In this document: positions 1 through 7,616 of the stretch, one piece after another
Layout of the letters: every line of letters starts with the position of its first letter
Numbering within the stretch: position 1 is the stretch's first letter
Assembly (NCBI RefSeq): GCF_031583595.1
Contig: NZ_CP134145.1
Span: 1,054,001 to 1,118,000, forward strand
Length of the DNA stretch: 64,000 nucleotides
Source of the DNA: Thalassotalea psychrophila
GTDB taxonomy: Bacteria; Pseudomonadota; Gammaproteobacteria; Enterobacterales; Alteromonadaceae
Reading direction: 5' to 3'
Made by a program: the position numbers and the translations under genes
The notes under the pieces: model-generated
The model's database searches: none
What the model was told of the DNA's origin: nothing
The model's input: the letters and a program-made list of their open reading frames with translations, nothing else

Positions 1-1554
1 GTTTTGATCAAAAATATTCTTGTGTATATTCAGCATTAGGTTGATTAATCGATCAGTTCTATCATTACCTTGTATTTCATTTACTTCTCGTAAGTTATCA
101 ATATTCATGATCGCTAAACTATAAGGTTTGCCATTTTTCTTGGCATGCTCTAATAATTGCTCTGCCTGAAGTAAAAATGCATGCCGGTGTAAGCAATCAG
201 TCGCTTTATCAATAACAAGGTTAGAGATTATTTGCTTCTTTAGTTTTAAATTAATAAAAACCGATCGGATCAACCAAATTATAAATCCCGCTAATATCAA
301 TTGAATCAGTCGATTACTGATCAAAAAGTTGGCGAAAACACTGTTGTTGGCGATGTTAATTTTTTCTTGTTTTAATTCATTATTTATTCTTGTTTGATAG
401 CCTAAAAGTTCACCTTCTAACTCATCTAAATCATACCTTAAACTATTTAGTGCTAAAGATTTGTCTTTAGTTTCTAGTGCTAGTTCATGCTGTAATTTAA
501 TTTTATTCTGCAAGCTGGTAAATTCAGCTTGGTTATCTTTATTAAATTTGGCCACTTCATATTTAACTTTATTGACGATCATTAATGTTGGGTGGTTAGG
601 ATACTCATCAGCAAGCGTTAAGGTTTTGTCGGCAAATTCATTGGCTTTACTAACGTTATTTAATTGCAGGTGAGCTTTGGCCAAATAACTGTTAAAGCGC
701 AGGTAATTTTGTGGATAATTTTGGTCGATGACGTTTTGATAATTTTCCTGCAGTAGCTGTATAGCCTGCTCTGGTTTATTAATCTCAAGTAGCGAAAATG
801 CATGAGTAGCAACAATTTCATCAGCAATTAAACGTTCATTTATTTTACTGCAGATATTATAATATTGGTCAATGATGCTTACATTGCTTAGTAATTTATT
901 TAAACCTTGTAAAGCATAGATATGTTGCACACCTAAAAAACATTGTTCTCTGTCGGTTATATGCATATTGTCATTAACTAATATGTGCTCTACGTACTCT
1001 AAAGCCTGCTGTGGATCATGTAACTGATTATAGAAATACGCTAACGTGGTGTAGGTTTTAATTAATGTATCGGTATCTATTTGCTTGGCTTTTAACTGGG
1101 TTGAAATCGGTTTTATATTATCTGCTGCAGCTGAATATTGGCCAATTAAAACATTTAAAAAAAGAATGTTATTGTAAGCTCTAAGTCTATAATTAATGTT
1201 TCTGGAATCTTTATTTGCTCCACTAAGATCAATCGCTTGTTGATAATTACCTAAAATAATTTGTTCATAAGCAACTAAATATTGATATTGATCTTGTTGT
1301 TGCCAAGTCATGTTATAACGGCGTGATTTTAACTCTTTTATAATATTTTGACTAAATTCTATATCACTACTTTTTATCTTTATTGCTTGGGCAATTAACT
1401 CGTCAGTAGATAAGTTTTGAATGATTAATGAATTTTCTTCGGCTTGCGCCACTGCACTAAATTGCGGGATAAGCAGCAACAAAAATAGCATTGCACGTGT
1501 AACTTTGCTAAATGCTTTACCTTGTTTAAGCCAAAAACAGTTAAGTTTGGTCAT
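1..1554 (-). CDS. TPR / GGDEF-like membrane signalling protein (partial, C-terminus beyond window)
   Basis: This reading frame is open from an ATG at 1554 to the left window edge (518 codons), so the C-terminus is missing. The N-terminus is a signal peptide (hydrophobic run MLFLLLLIP, then an Ala-rich cleavage region). A long helical, TPR-like periplasmic region follows, then one membrane segment (around 250-310 on the DNA). After it comes the beginning of a GGDEF-type domain: a degraded form of the DxLTxLxNRxxF entry motif, then a strand reading SLAIMNIDNL. The GGDEF signature itself lies outside the window, so catalytic competence cannot be judged. It is a paralogue of the two TPR/GGDEF genes at 1606-3522 and 5525-7444 and starts 51 bp after the first of them, probably in the same transcript. 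A signalling role is inferred from family. Confidence 0.75.
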   Translation of the reverse strand, partial: MTKLNCFWLKQGKAFSKVTRAMLFLLLLIPQFSAVAQAEENSLIIQNLSTDELIAQAIKIKSSDIEFSQNIIKELKSRRYNMTWQQQDQYQYLVAYEQIILGNYQQAIDLSGANKDSRNINYRLRAYNNILFLNVLIGQYSAAADNIKPISTQLKAKQIDTDTLIKTYTTLAYFYNQLHDPQQALEYVEHILVNDNMHITDREQCFLGVQHIYALQGLNKLLSNVSIIDQYYNICSKINERLIADEIVATHAFSLLEINKPEQAIQLLQENYQNVIDQNYPQNYLRFNSYLAKAHLQLNNVSKANEFADKTLTLADEYPNHPTLMIVNKVKYEVAKFNKDNQAEFTSLQNKIKLQHELALETKDKSLALNSLRYDLDELEGELLGYQTRINNELKQEKINIANNSVFANFLISNRLIQLILAGFIIWLIRSVFINLKLKKQIISNLVIDKATDCLHRHAFLLQAEQLLEHAKKNGKPYSLAIMNIDNLREVNEIQGNDRTDRLINLMLNIHKNIFDQN

Positions 1555-1605
1555 GTTAGTGTTTATCCATATTAGTGCTTATCTATATTAGAGCCAATTT
1601 ATTCA

Positions 1606-3522
1606 TTATTCAAAAATGTACTTTAAGCCGTTATCTTCAATTTTATATTTTTCACGATCAGTCATTGTAGCTTCAAAACAGCAAGTTTTATTACCACCAG
1701 CAGCTTTAGCTTTGCGCAATGCTTTTGAGCTATCGCACAGTAAATATTTTAATGAGTATTCACTTAACTCACCATCACTAATACCTATACTGGCGCTTAT
1801 TGTTTCATCTTGACAGTGTAATTCATTGCTAAGTTGGGCTATTTCAAGGTGAATATTTTCTGCAATTTGCACTGCTTGCTTAGCATTTAACTTTGGTAAC
1901 AATAAACTAAATTCAGCTGCACCGCTGCGAGCAATATGTTCAGGCTGGTGCACGTAATTGTGCAATATTTCTGTAGTAAGCTTTAATAATTTATCACCAT
2001 TGTCATAGCCATTTTTTTGATTGAAACCTCTAAAACCATCAATGTTAACCACTAATAAACTTAAGGTGACTTGCCATTTTTTATGCTGATAAACAGTAGT
2101 TGCGGCTAAGTCAATAAAGCGATTGCGGTTAAATAAATTGGTTAATGGGTCGTGGCGGTTTTTGTCGTTTTCAGTTATTTGTAAATGACGAATACCCAAT
2201 ATAGCGGCGCCGAGCAGTAATATGGTAAATATTTGTACGGCAAATAACACTCGCCCAGCTTCAAACTTGCTTATATACCCTAACATTTCACTAAACGCAT
2301 CGTTGTGTTTTTGTTCGGCTTGTTGCTTTTCTTCAAATAACTTTTCTTTAAATTGTACTTTATTCAAATAGGCATGATCTATTTGTGCCCGGGCAAAGGC
2401 TTTTTGCTGGTCAATAGAGTTAACGCTTACTTGAATTTTTTCATAGCGCTGTAAATACTCTACTCCTTGCGCAAAGTCGCCCTGCTGATTGGCAATTTCG
2501 GCGAGTATTTTAAACGTTTGCAGCGCCCACTTTGACTTATCATCCGCGTTTATTTGTGCCAATGCTTTTTCGCCGTATTGGCTGGCAAGGGCAAGCTGGT
2601 TAAGGCCAAGATAAGCTCTGGATAATTGGCTAAATAACATTAGGTAGTGAGGAGTATATGTTGTCGCTAATATTTGTGCCTGCTGCGCGGTTAATACCTC
2701 AACCGCTTTTGCGTATTTTTGCTCTTGATTTAAATACCTCGCTTGCTCTAACAGCAAACTATTGCCTTGGATAAATTCATTATTGTTATAGCAAAAATTA
2801 GCGAGTTTAGAAATGGCTGAGTCATCGGCGGTTATTTTCTTTAATCCTAATAAACTCAATAATTTATTATGTTGCAGGTAACATATACTACGATTCGATA
2901 GTGTACTTTCATCAATTAAATGAAAGTAATTTAATGCCAGTTGATATTCTTCTATATGGTTATAATAAAAAGAGATAATTTGTAATGAATCGTTTTTCAA
3001 TGAGATGTTTGTTATGTTAATTAGTTCAGTTAATAGCGTATCGGTTAAGCGATTGCTTTCATCAAAATTATTTAACATAAATTGCAGGTTTAACTGGGTT
3101 TTTAAGCTTCTGACACGTACATTTATATTTTTTGAATTTTCTACTTTCTTATTAATAAGAATAGATTGAGCATAATTTCCTTCAATAGCTAACTTATAGG
3201 CCTGTAAATACAGATAATCTTCGTGTTGCGCTGTGCTAAGTCGCGCTTTTTGTTGCGATAGTAGCGCAAGGTTTTGGTTAAATTGTTTGCTATCACTAGA
3301 GCGAATAGCGCTAGATTGTGCAATTAATGTATCAATTTCAGCAGTTGTTAAGTTATTTTCTTGTATTGGTAGGTTAGTCGTTTGTGTCGTTGGGCTACTT
3401 GCCTGTGCGTTCAGGCTAATAAGGCTTAGGCTGGTAAAAGCAAGACCGAGGAGCATAAAAAAGCAAAAACCAAAACCTTGCGCAATTTTTTTTAAAGCTG
3501 CAATGTTTCGGATTTTGCTCAT
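1606..3522 (-). CDS. TPR / degenerate GGDEF-domain membrane protein
   Basis: 638 residues. It has an N-terminal signal/TM segment (about 15-40), a TPR-like helical sensor region (about 55-400), a membrane segment near residue 430 (FAVQIFTILLLGAAILGI) and a C-terminal GGDEF-type domain. The domain entry motif DPLTNLFNRNRF is normal. The signature, however, is G-A-A-E-F at about 534-538: the metal/catalytic acidic residue of GGDEF is Ala and the second Gly is Ala. No RxxD inhibitory site precedes it. Diguanylate cyclase activity is therefore unlikely, and a receptor or scaffold role is inferred. It begins 32 bp after the stop of the small precursor-like gene (3555-3818), so it is probably in the same operon. 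It is a close paralogue of the 5525-7444 gene; the C-terminal halves are nearly identical in places (ITENDKNRHDPLT). Confidence 0.85.
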   Translation of the reverse strand: MSKIRNIAALKKIAQGFGFCFFMLLGLAFTSLSLISLNAQASSPTTQTTNLPIQENNLTTAEIDTLIAQSSAIRSSDSKQFNQNLALLSQQKARLSTAQHEDYLYLQAYKLAIEGNYAQSILINKKVENSKNINVRVRSLKTQLNLQFMLNNFDESNRLTDTLLTELINITNISLKNDSLQIISFYYNHIEEYQLALNYFHLIDESTLSNRSICYLQHNKLLSLLGLKKITADDSAISKLANFCYNNNEFIQGNSLLLEQARYLNQEQKYAKAVEVLTAQQAQILATTYTPHYLMLFSQLSRAYLGLNQLALASQYGEKALAQINADDKSKWALQTFKILAEIANQQGDFAQGVEYLQRYEKIQVSVNSIDQQKAFARAQIDHAYLNKVQFKEKLFEEKQQAEQKHNDAFSEMLGYISKFEAGRVLFAVQIFTILLLGAAILGIRHLQITENDKNRHDPLTNLFNRNRFIDLAATTVYQHKKWQVTLSLLVVNIDGFRGFNQKNGYDNGDKLLKLTTEILHNYVHQPEHIARSGAAEFSLLLPKLNAKQAVQIAENIHLEIAQLSNELHCQDETISASIGISDGELSEYSLKYLLCDSSKALRKAKAAGGNKTCCFEATMTDREKYKIEDNGLKYIFE

Positions 3523-3554
3523 AGTCTGGCTTTATAATGCTTTTTTACTGAACA

Positions 3555-3818
3555 TTAAATTGCTTGTTGTATTTTATCATCTTTTGCTGGAGAGTCTTCT
3601 TGATCGGGGACATCTTTTGGATCGTGTACACCTTGGCATACGACTTTAGGGGTATTAAACAATTGTTCAAGTGCATTGGTGTCGCCCGCTAACAGTAAAT
3701 TAATCTGTGCTGTATTTAGGCCGTGCGCTTTTGCAAGCGCAGTTAATTGCGTCTCGTTTAGGTTGGCTAATTCTGCCTGGCTGCCCAGTTTGTTTAGTAA
3801 GCTAATGATTGTTGTCAT
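3555..3818 (-). CDS. Putative split-borosin precursor peptide (SonA-like)
   Basis: 87 residues. Residues 1-56 look like a compact all-helical domain with the pattern AHGL-x(3)-QI-x(4)-GD-x(3)-L (31-50). I recognise this as the borosin-binding (LigA-like) domain of split-borosin precursors such as SonA of Shewanella oneidensis. The rest is an extended tail: a short hydrophobic stretch KVVCQGV (58-64), then an acidic Pro/Asp-rich end (DPKDVPDQEDSPAKDD). By analogy with SonA, where hydrophobic residues just after the binding domain are backbone-N-methylated, Val59, Val60 and perhaps Val64 are candidate sites; this is inference. There is a strong ribosome-binding site (AGAGGAT, about 6 bases before the ATG). 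The gene lies 232 bp downstream of the predicted methyltransferase and 32 bp upstream of a GGDEF-like gene. The alternative is an unrelated small protein of LigA-like fold. Confidence 0.75.
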   Translation of the reverse strand: MTTIISLLNKLGSQAELANLNETQLTALAKAHGLNTAQINLLLAGDTNALEQLFNTPKVVCQGVHDPKDVPDQEDSPAKDDKIQQAI

Positions 3819-3852
3819 AATATCCTCTATCTTGTTATTTATTTTTATTTGG

Positions 3853-3884
3853 TTTTATCCCTGTTTTCAAAAATAAGGATAAAA
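3853..3884. repeat. Inverted repeat between borosin methyltransferase and precursor genes
   Basis: TTTATCC-type arms of 8 bp (3853-3860 TTTTATCC; 3877-3884 GGATAAAA) flank a 16-base AT-rich loop, 35-66 bp upstream of the precursor start. It could be an operator or an mRNA hairpin tuning precursor expression separately from the methyltransferase. No U-tract follows, so it is not a typical terminator. Confidence 0.3.
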
Positions 3885-4050
3885 TGTAAGCCTAGTAACA
3901 TCCTAATACCTAGCTGTAGTTATCATGGTCAGTTTTTATGGTAATTTCAATAAAAACTTGAATCTAAACAATATTTTTATTGATTAGAGCTGTTGATTAT
4001 ATTTATTGAGCTAAATATTAATTCTATTTACCTAAAACTGCTTAGTAAAA

Positions 4051-4875
4051 TCAAACACTACTAAGCGCTGGCGCATTACGCTGTTTTTCCAGCTCGGCCA
4101 ATTTTGCTTGAATGCGTTTATTCACTTTAAGCTTAGCACTTGGCGGAATGATCATGGTGGTTATTTGTTTCACCTCGGCATCAATAAAATCTTGCAACGG
4201 CATTTTATCAATGCGCGGTTGCTCAAGTGCCGTGCTGGCGGCTTCATATAAAATAATTTCATGATCGACAGGGTAGTGTTGGTTGAGTACCTCAACCAAT
4301 ATTGCCCGGTATTGCTCGCCCGTTGAAAACTGGGTAAGGGTAGTATCACCCACAAAACCGACTTGCCAGAGTATTAAATGCGCACTGTTATCGATTTGTC
4401 GCTGAAAGTTAATAAACTGACTGGCTTCAAAGTTGGCACAGCCGACTCGGCCAGGGTCTATTCCGCAATCAGAAATTAAACAATCTTCAGCGCTTATGCC
4501 CGCTTCCATTTTGGCAAAATATCCTTCAGCTTGCGCCTGTTTAATCGCTTTATGGGTTGGGGTAACAAACATCCCCGGGTGGCCATAAAAGGCGCCAACT
4601 ACTTTTTTTCCTTGGCGCATCGCGTTGAGCATTTCGTCCATCATTTGCTGATAGGTACGGCTTCGGGGTTTACCTTCTTGGTAATACTGCTGTAAATCGT
4701 GCACGTTCGGGTTTAGCTCAGTTAGCCACATTTGCATAAAACCGGTGTTACCGGTAATAAACACAATGTCGGCCTGTTCAATATGGCTTTTGGCGATAGG
4801 GGTAATGTGCGCGCCTAGGGTAATGCCGGTGCCTACGCAGACTAAACTGCCTTGTTTTTGTTGTATGTCAGTCAT
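4051..4875 (-). CDS. Putative split-borosin peptide backbone alpha-N-methyltransferase (SonM-like)
   Basis: 274 residues from the chosen start; tetrapyrrole-methylase fold. The SAM-site motif LVCVGTGI follows the start closely. YYQEGK, then R-x3-Y (Arg71, Tyr75), YGHPGMF (Tyr97) and EAGISAEDC match the order and spacing of the catalytic Tyr/Arg set of borosin N-methyltransferases (OphMA Tyr66, Arg72, Tyr76, Tyr98). I read it as close to SonM of Shewanella and not to cobalt-precorrin methylases: there is no cobalamin gene nearby and a precursor-like gene lies downstream. The predicted reaction is iterative S-adenosylmethionine-dependent methylation of backbone amides of the peptide encoded at 3555-3818. 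Start choice: an in-frame ATG exists at 4905, but its upstream is a GCTTGAA heptamer repeat with no ribosome site. The ATG at 4875 has AAGAG in front and puts the N-terminus where SonM begins. Confidence 0.82.
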   Translation of the reverse strand: MTDIQQKQGSLVCVGTGITLGAHITPIAKSHIEQADIVFITGNTGFMQMWLTELNPNVHDLQQYYQEGKPRSRTYQQMMDEMLNAMRQGKKVVGAFYGHPGMFVTPTHKAIKQAQAEGYFAKMEAGISAEDCLISDCGIDPGRVGCANFEASQFINFQRQIDNSAHLILWQVGFVGDTTLTQFSTGEQYRAILVEVLNQHYPVDHEIILYEAASTALEQPRIDKMPLQDFIDAEVKQITTMIIPPSAKLKVNKRIQAKLAELEKQRNAPALSSV

Positions 4876-4910
4876 AGTGCTCTTGTTATTGTTGTTCGCT
4901 TTCATTTGCA

Positions 4911-4931
4911 GCTTGAAGCTTGAAGCTTGAA
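4911..4931. repeat. Heptamer tandem repeat (GCTTGAA)x3
   Basis: Three perfect copies of GCTTGAA, followed by degenerate copies up to about 4950, between the GNAT gene and the methyltransferase gene. The same heptamer triplet (TTGAAGC phase) recurs at 14304-14324, so it is a dispersed short repeat. Confidence 0.7.
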
Positions 4932-4947
4932 GCCAATAGCTTGCAGC

Positions 4948-5511
4948 TTAAGCAGGCTTATCAATATACCAATAATAATCATCATCGGTGTACATTATTT
5001 TGCTATCAGCGCTTATCCTGTCAGCATTTATTTGCTCAGTGGTTATTTTATCTGTGGGGTAGCGAAAGCGTTCAATGGTTTTTATCATCGCGCTGTTATT
5101 AACATTGGTGCGGATCATTAACCGCTCAATGCCTACTTTGCTAAAGGCAACAGTTAATAACTCGGCCAATACTTCTTTTGCGATGCCTTTGCCGATATAT
5201 TCGCTTTTTAACATGATGCCAACCTCAACCGTAGGCAGCGTTTTACTCCACACCAACATACAAAAACCCTGCGGATGTTTGTCGCATGTATCTTTGCTTT
5301 TACCCTTAGCTTTACCTGTAATGGTAAAGGTCAGCAAGGTGTTTTGTGTGTTGCGCTTTAAACAAAACTCAAAGCGCGCAAACGCTTGCTCTTTAGTGAA
5401 TACCCCACCAGTATATTTGCAGGTGGTTGGGTCTTGATACAGGCCAGTAAAAAACTCTTGATCATCAGCGTGCAGTAATTGCATGGCATAATTGTTTGTT
5501 TCAAATTGCAT
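4948..5511 (-). CDS. GNAT family N-acetyltransferase (RimJ/RimL-like)
   Basis: 187 residues with the GNAT fold order: a beta strand VEVGIMLKSEYIGKGIA (around 115-130) carrying the acetyl-CoA pyrophosphate-binding pattern (R/Q-x-x-G-x-G/A, here EYIGKGIA), then a long helix (KEVLAELLTVAF) and the strand RLMIRTNVNNSAM typical of RimJ/RimL-type proteins. The C-terminus is extended and Asp/Tyr-rich. It lies between a TPR/GGDEF-like gene (13 bp gap) and the borosin methyltransferase gene (72 bp to the chosen start), all on one strand. Acetylation of the modified peptide, or self-protection, is possible; the substrate is unknown. Confidence 0.8.
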   Translation of the reverse strand: MQFETNNYAMQLLHADDQEFFTGLYQDPTTCKYTGGVFTKEQAFARFEFCLKRNTQNTLLTFTITGKAKGKSKDTCDKHPQGFCMLVWSKTLPTVEVGIMLKSEYIGKGIAKEVLAELLTVAFSKVGIERLMIRTNVNNSAMIKTIERFRYPTDKITTEQINADRISADSKIMYTDDDYYWYIDKPA

Positions 5512-5524
5512 TAAATCGTCTTAC

Positions 5525-7444
5525 TTATTCAAAAATATACTTTAATTCGCTGTCGTCTACTTTATATTTATCACGGTCGGTCATTGTTGTTTCAAAACAG
5601 CAGGTTTTATTACCACCATCGGCTTTGGCTTTGCGTAATGCTGTTGAGCTATCAGAAAGTAAATATTTTAACGAATACTCGCTTAACTCAGCGTCAGAAA
5701 TACCTATGCTAACGTTAATTATTTCGTCTAGATGCATTTTATCGCTAAGTTGCGCTACTTCGAGGTGAATTTTTTCGGCAATATGCAATGCTTGCTTAGC
5801 ATCGCACTTGGGCAAAAATAAACTAAATTCGTCAGCACCACTGCGCGCTATATGTTCATTTTTGTATACGTAATTATGTAAAAGTTGCGCGATAAGCTTT
5901 AACGATTGATCGCCTTTTTCAATGCCATGTTTATGATTAAAACTTCTAAAACCATCAATATTAACCACTAATAAGCTCAAGTTAAGCTGCCACTTTTTAT
6001 GTTGATAAATAGTGGTTGCGGCTAAGTCGATAAAACGATTGCGGTTAAATAACTGAGTTAAAGGATCGTGGCGGTTTTTATCATTTTCAGTTATTTGTAA
6101 ATGACGAATGTACAATATAATGGCGCCGAGCAGTAAAATGGTAAATATTTGCAAGGCAAATAACATCCGCCCAGCTCTAAACTTGTCCATATACGTTAAC
6201 ATTTCACTAAACGCATCATTATGCTTCTGTTCGGCTTGCTGTTTTTCTAAGACAAGTTTGTCTCTTATGCGATACTGCCCGTACACCTGATGATCAATTT
6301 GTGCACTGGCCAATTGTTTTTGCTGCTCTATATCTAAACTTACTGCCATTTTTTGTTGGTAAATATATAAATATTCCAATGCTTTATCAATATTACCAAG
6401 CTTATTATGCAGCTCTGCCAAGGTTGAGTATAAGTCGCTATAGGCTTTGTGGTACTTCAATAACATAGGCACGTTTTCAGCTTTTTGGGCAAACTCTAAT
6501 GCCTTAGTAAAATCATTTAAATGAAAATACGCTGTTGCTATATAACTATAAAAGTTAAGCGATAAGTTGCTATATTTTATTGTTTCAACTTGGCTCAATT
6601 TAGGTAATAACAAATTAAGTGCAAGTTGATATTTCTTTTGGTCAATTAAGTGTTTGGCAATGTCAGTCCGAGTAATGTTTGCTGAGAGATGCTCACCCGC
6701 TAGCTCACAGGCCTTTATGGTGCTATCAATATAGCTTTTCTCTGCTAAATAACCGGTAAGTTGTAGTTTTGCATCTGTGTAGTGGTTGTGATGATAACAA
6801 TGATCTCGAGCAGAATAATTATCGGTATTTATAGCCTTTAAAAATGTAAGCGCCGTTTGTGGTTGATTTAATTCATTATAATAATAAGCAATGACTTCAT
6901 ATACATCGCCTTTTATATTTTTATCGGTTAACGATTCACTATCTTGCAATAGTTGCGGGATTAATTTTGTTCCGGCAATAAAATTTTGCTCAACTAAATA
7001 CAGGTTTAATAACGTGCTACTCGCGCGCGTTCGATGTTTTATTAATTTTGAATTTTGCATACTTTTATGCAGAGCTACCGACTTATGTCTATTACCCATT
7101 AAGTAAGCGTTATAGGCGGTTAAATAGGTTAATTCACCTTGTTGGCGGTAATTTAATTGCGATTGTATGGCGGTTAATTTCTTGATAATGCGCGCCGACT
7201 CTTCTTTATTAGAACTTTTAACGTTTAGTGCCTGTGCTAATAAAGCATCAATTTCGCTAAAAGTAAGAGTGTTTGCACTGTGCTTTTCTGTCGTTGCAGT
7301 AGGCGGCGTTTGAAATACCGCAAAGCTGTTAGGCGAATATAAAAACGCAAGTAGAGGTAAAAAGAATGGCACTAAAAACCAGGTGTTTGTTGTTAAACAA
7401 GCATTAGGCTTTGTTGCTGAATAATGTAAATAACTAATGAACAT
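5525..7444 (-). CDS. TPR / GGDEF-domain membrane protein
   Basis: 639 residues with the same architecture as the paralogue at 1606-3522: signal/TM segment near residues 22-42, TPR-like helical region (about 60-400), membrane segment near 430 and C-terminal GGDEF domain with entry motif DPLTQLFNRNRF. The signature reads G-A-D-E-F (about 536-540), so the acidic catalytic pair is kept but the second Gly is Ala, and no RxxD inhibitory site is present. Cyclase activity is therefore uncertain, though more likely than in its neighbour. It is the first gene of the minus-strand run leading into the GNAT and borosin genes (13 bp to the GNAT gene). Only about 57 bp separate its start from the serA terminator, so any dedicated promoter must lie there. 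Confidence 0.85.
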   Translation of the reverse strand: MFISYLHYSATKPNACLTTNTWFLVPFFLPLLAFLYSPNSFAVFQTPPTATTEKHSANTLTFSEIDALLAQALNVKSSNKEESARIIKKLTAIQSQLNYRQQGELTYLTAYNAYLMGNRHKSVALHKSMQNSKLIKHRTRASSTLLNLYLVEQNFIAGTKLIPQLLQDSESLTDKNIKGDVYEVIAYYYNELNQPQTALTFLKAINTDNYSARDHCYHHNHYTDAKLQLTGYLAEKSYIDSTIKACELAGEHLSANITRTDIAKHLIDQKKYQLALNLLLPKLSQVETIKYSNLSLNFYSYIATAYFHLNDFTKALEFAQKAENVPMLLKYHKAYSDLYSTLAELHNKLGNIDKALEYLYIYQQKMAVSLDIEQQKQLASAQIDHQVYGQYRIRDKLVLEKQQAEQKHNDAFSEMLTYMDKFRAGRMLFALQIFTILLLGAIILYIRHLQITENDKNRHDPLTQLFNRNRFIDLAATTIYQHKKWQLNLSLLVVNIDGFRSFNHKHGIEKGDQSLKLIAQLLHNYVYKNEHIARSGADEFSLFLPKCDAKQALHIAEKIHLEVAQLSDKMHLDEIINVSIGISDAELSEYSLKYLLSDSSTALRKAKADGGNKTCCFETTMTDRDKYKVDDSELKYIFE

Positions 7445-7501
7445 GATTCATTATTATTTGTTTAAATTGTGATTACAAGCTCCGAATTAATGGAGTTAAA
7501 C

Positions 7502-7538
7502 AAAAAACCGACTGTGGCGTTAGCACGACAGTCGGTTT
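7502..7538 (-). terminator. Rho-independent terminator of serA
   Basis: Perfect 11-bp stem (7505-7515 AAACCGACTGT with 7528-7538 ACAGTCGGTTT), followed on the minus strand by TTTTTTG. It separates serA from the TPR/GGDEF-borosin gene run. Confidence 0.9.
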
Positions 7539-7580
7539 GATATTTACTTGTATGTATAAATTAACTAGCAAACTAGTTAG

Positions 7581-7616
7581 TGAGCCAATTAATGAGCCAA
7601 TTAGTGAGCCAATTAG
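7581..7616. repeat. 12-bp tandem repeat (TGAGCCAATTAR)x3
   Basis: Three near-identical 12-mers abut and overlap the serA stop codon (7613-7615), probably a local slippage duplication in the 3' untranslated region. Confidence 0.6.

Noticed and set aside
4051..4905. Cobalamin-synthesis (precorrin) methylase assignment for the tetrapyrrole-methylase-fold protein
   Set aside because: No cobalamin genes nearby, and the R-x3-Y / YGHPG pattern plus the adjacent precursor-like peptide fit the borosin family better.
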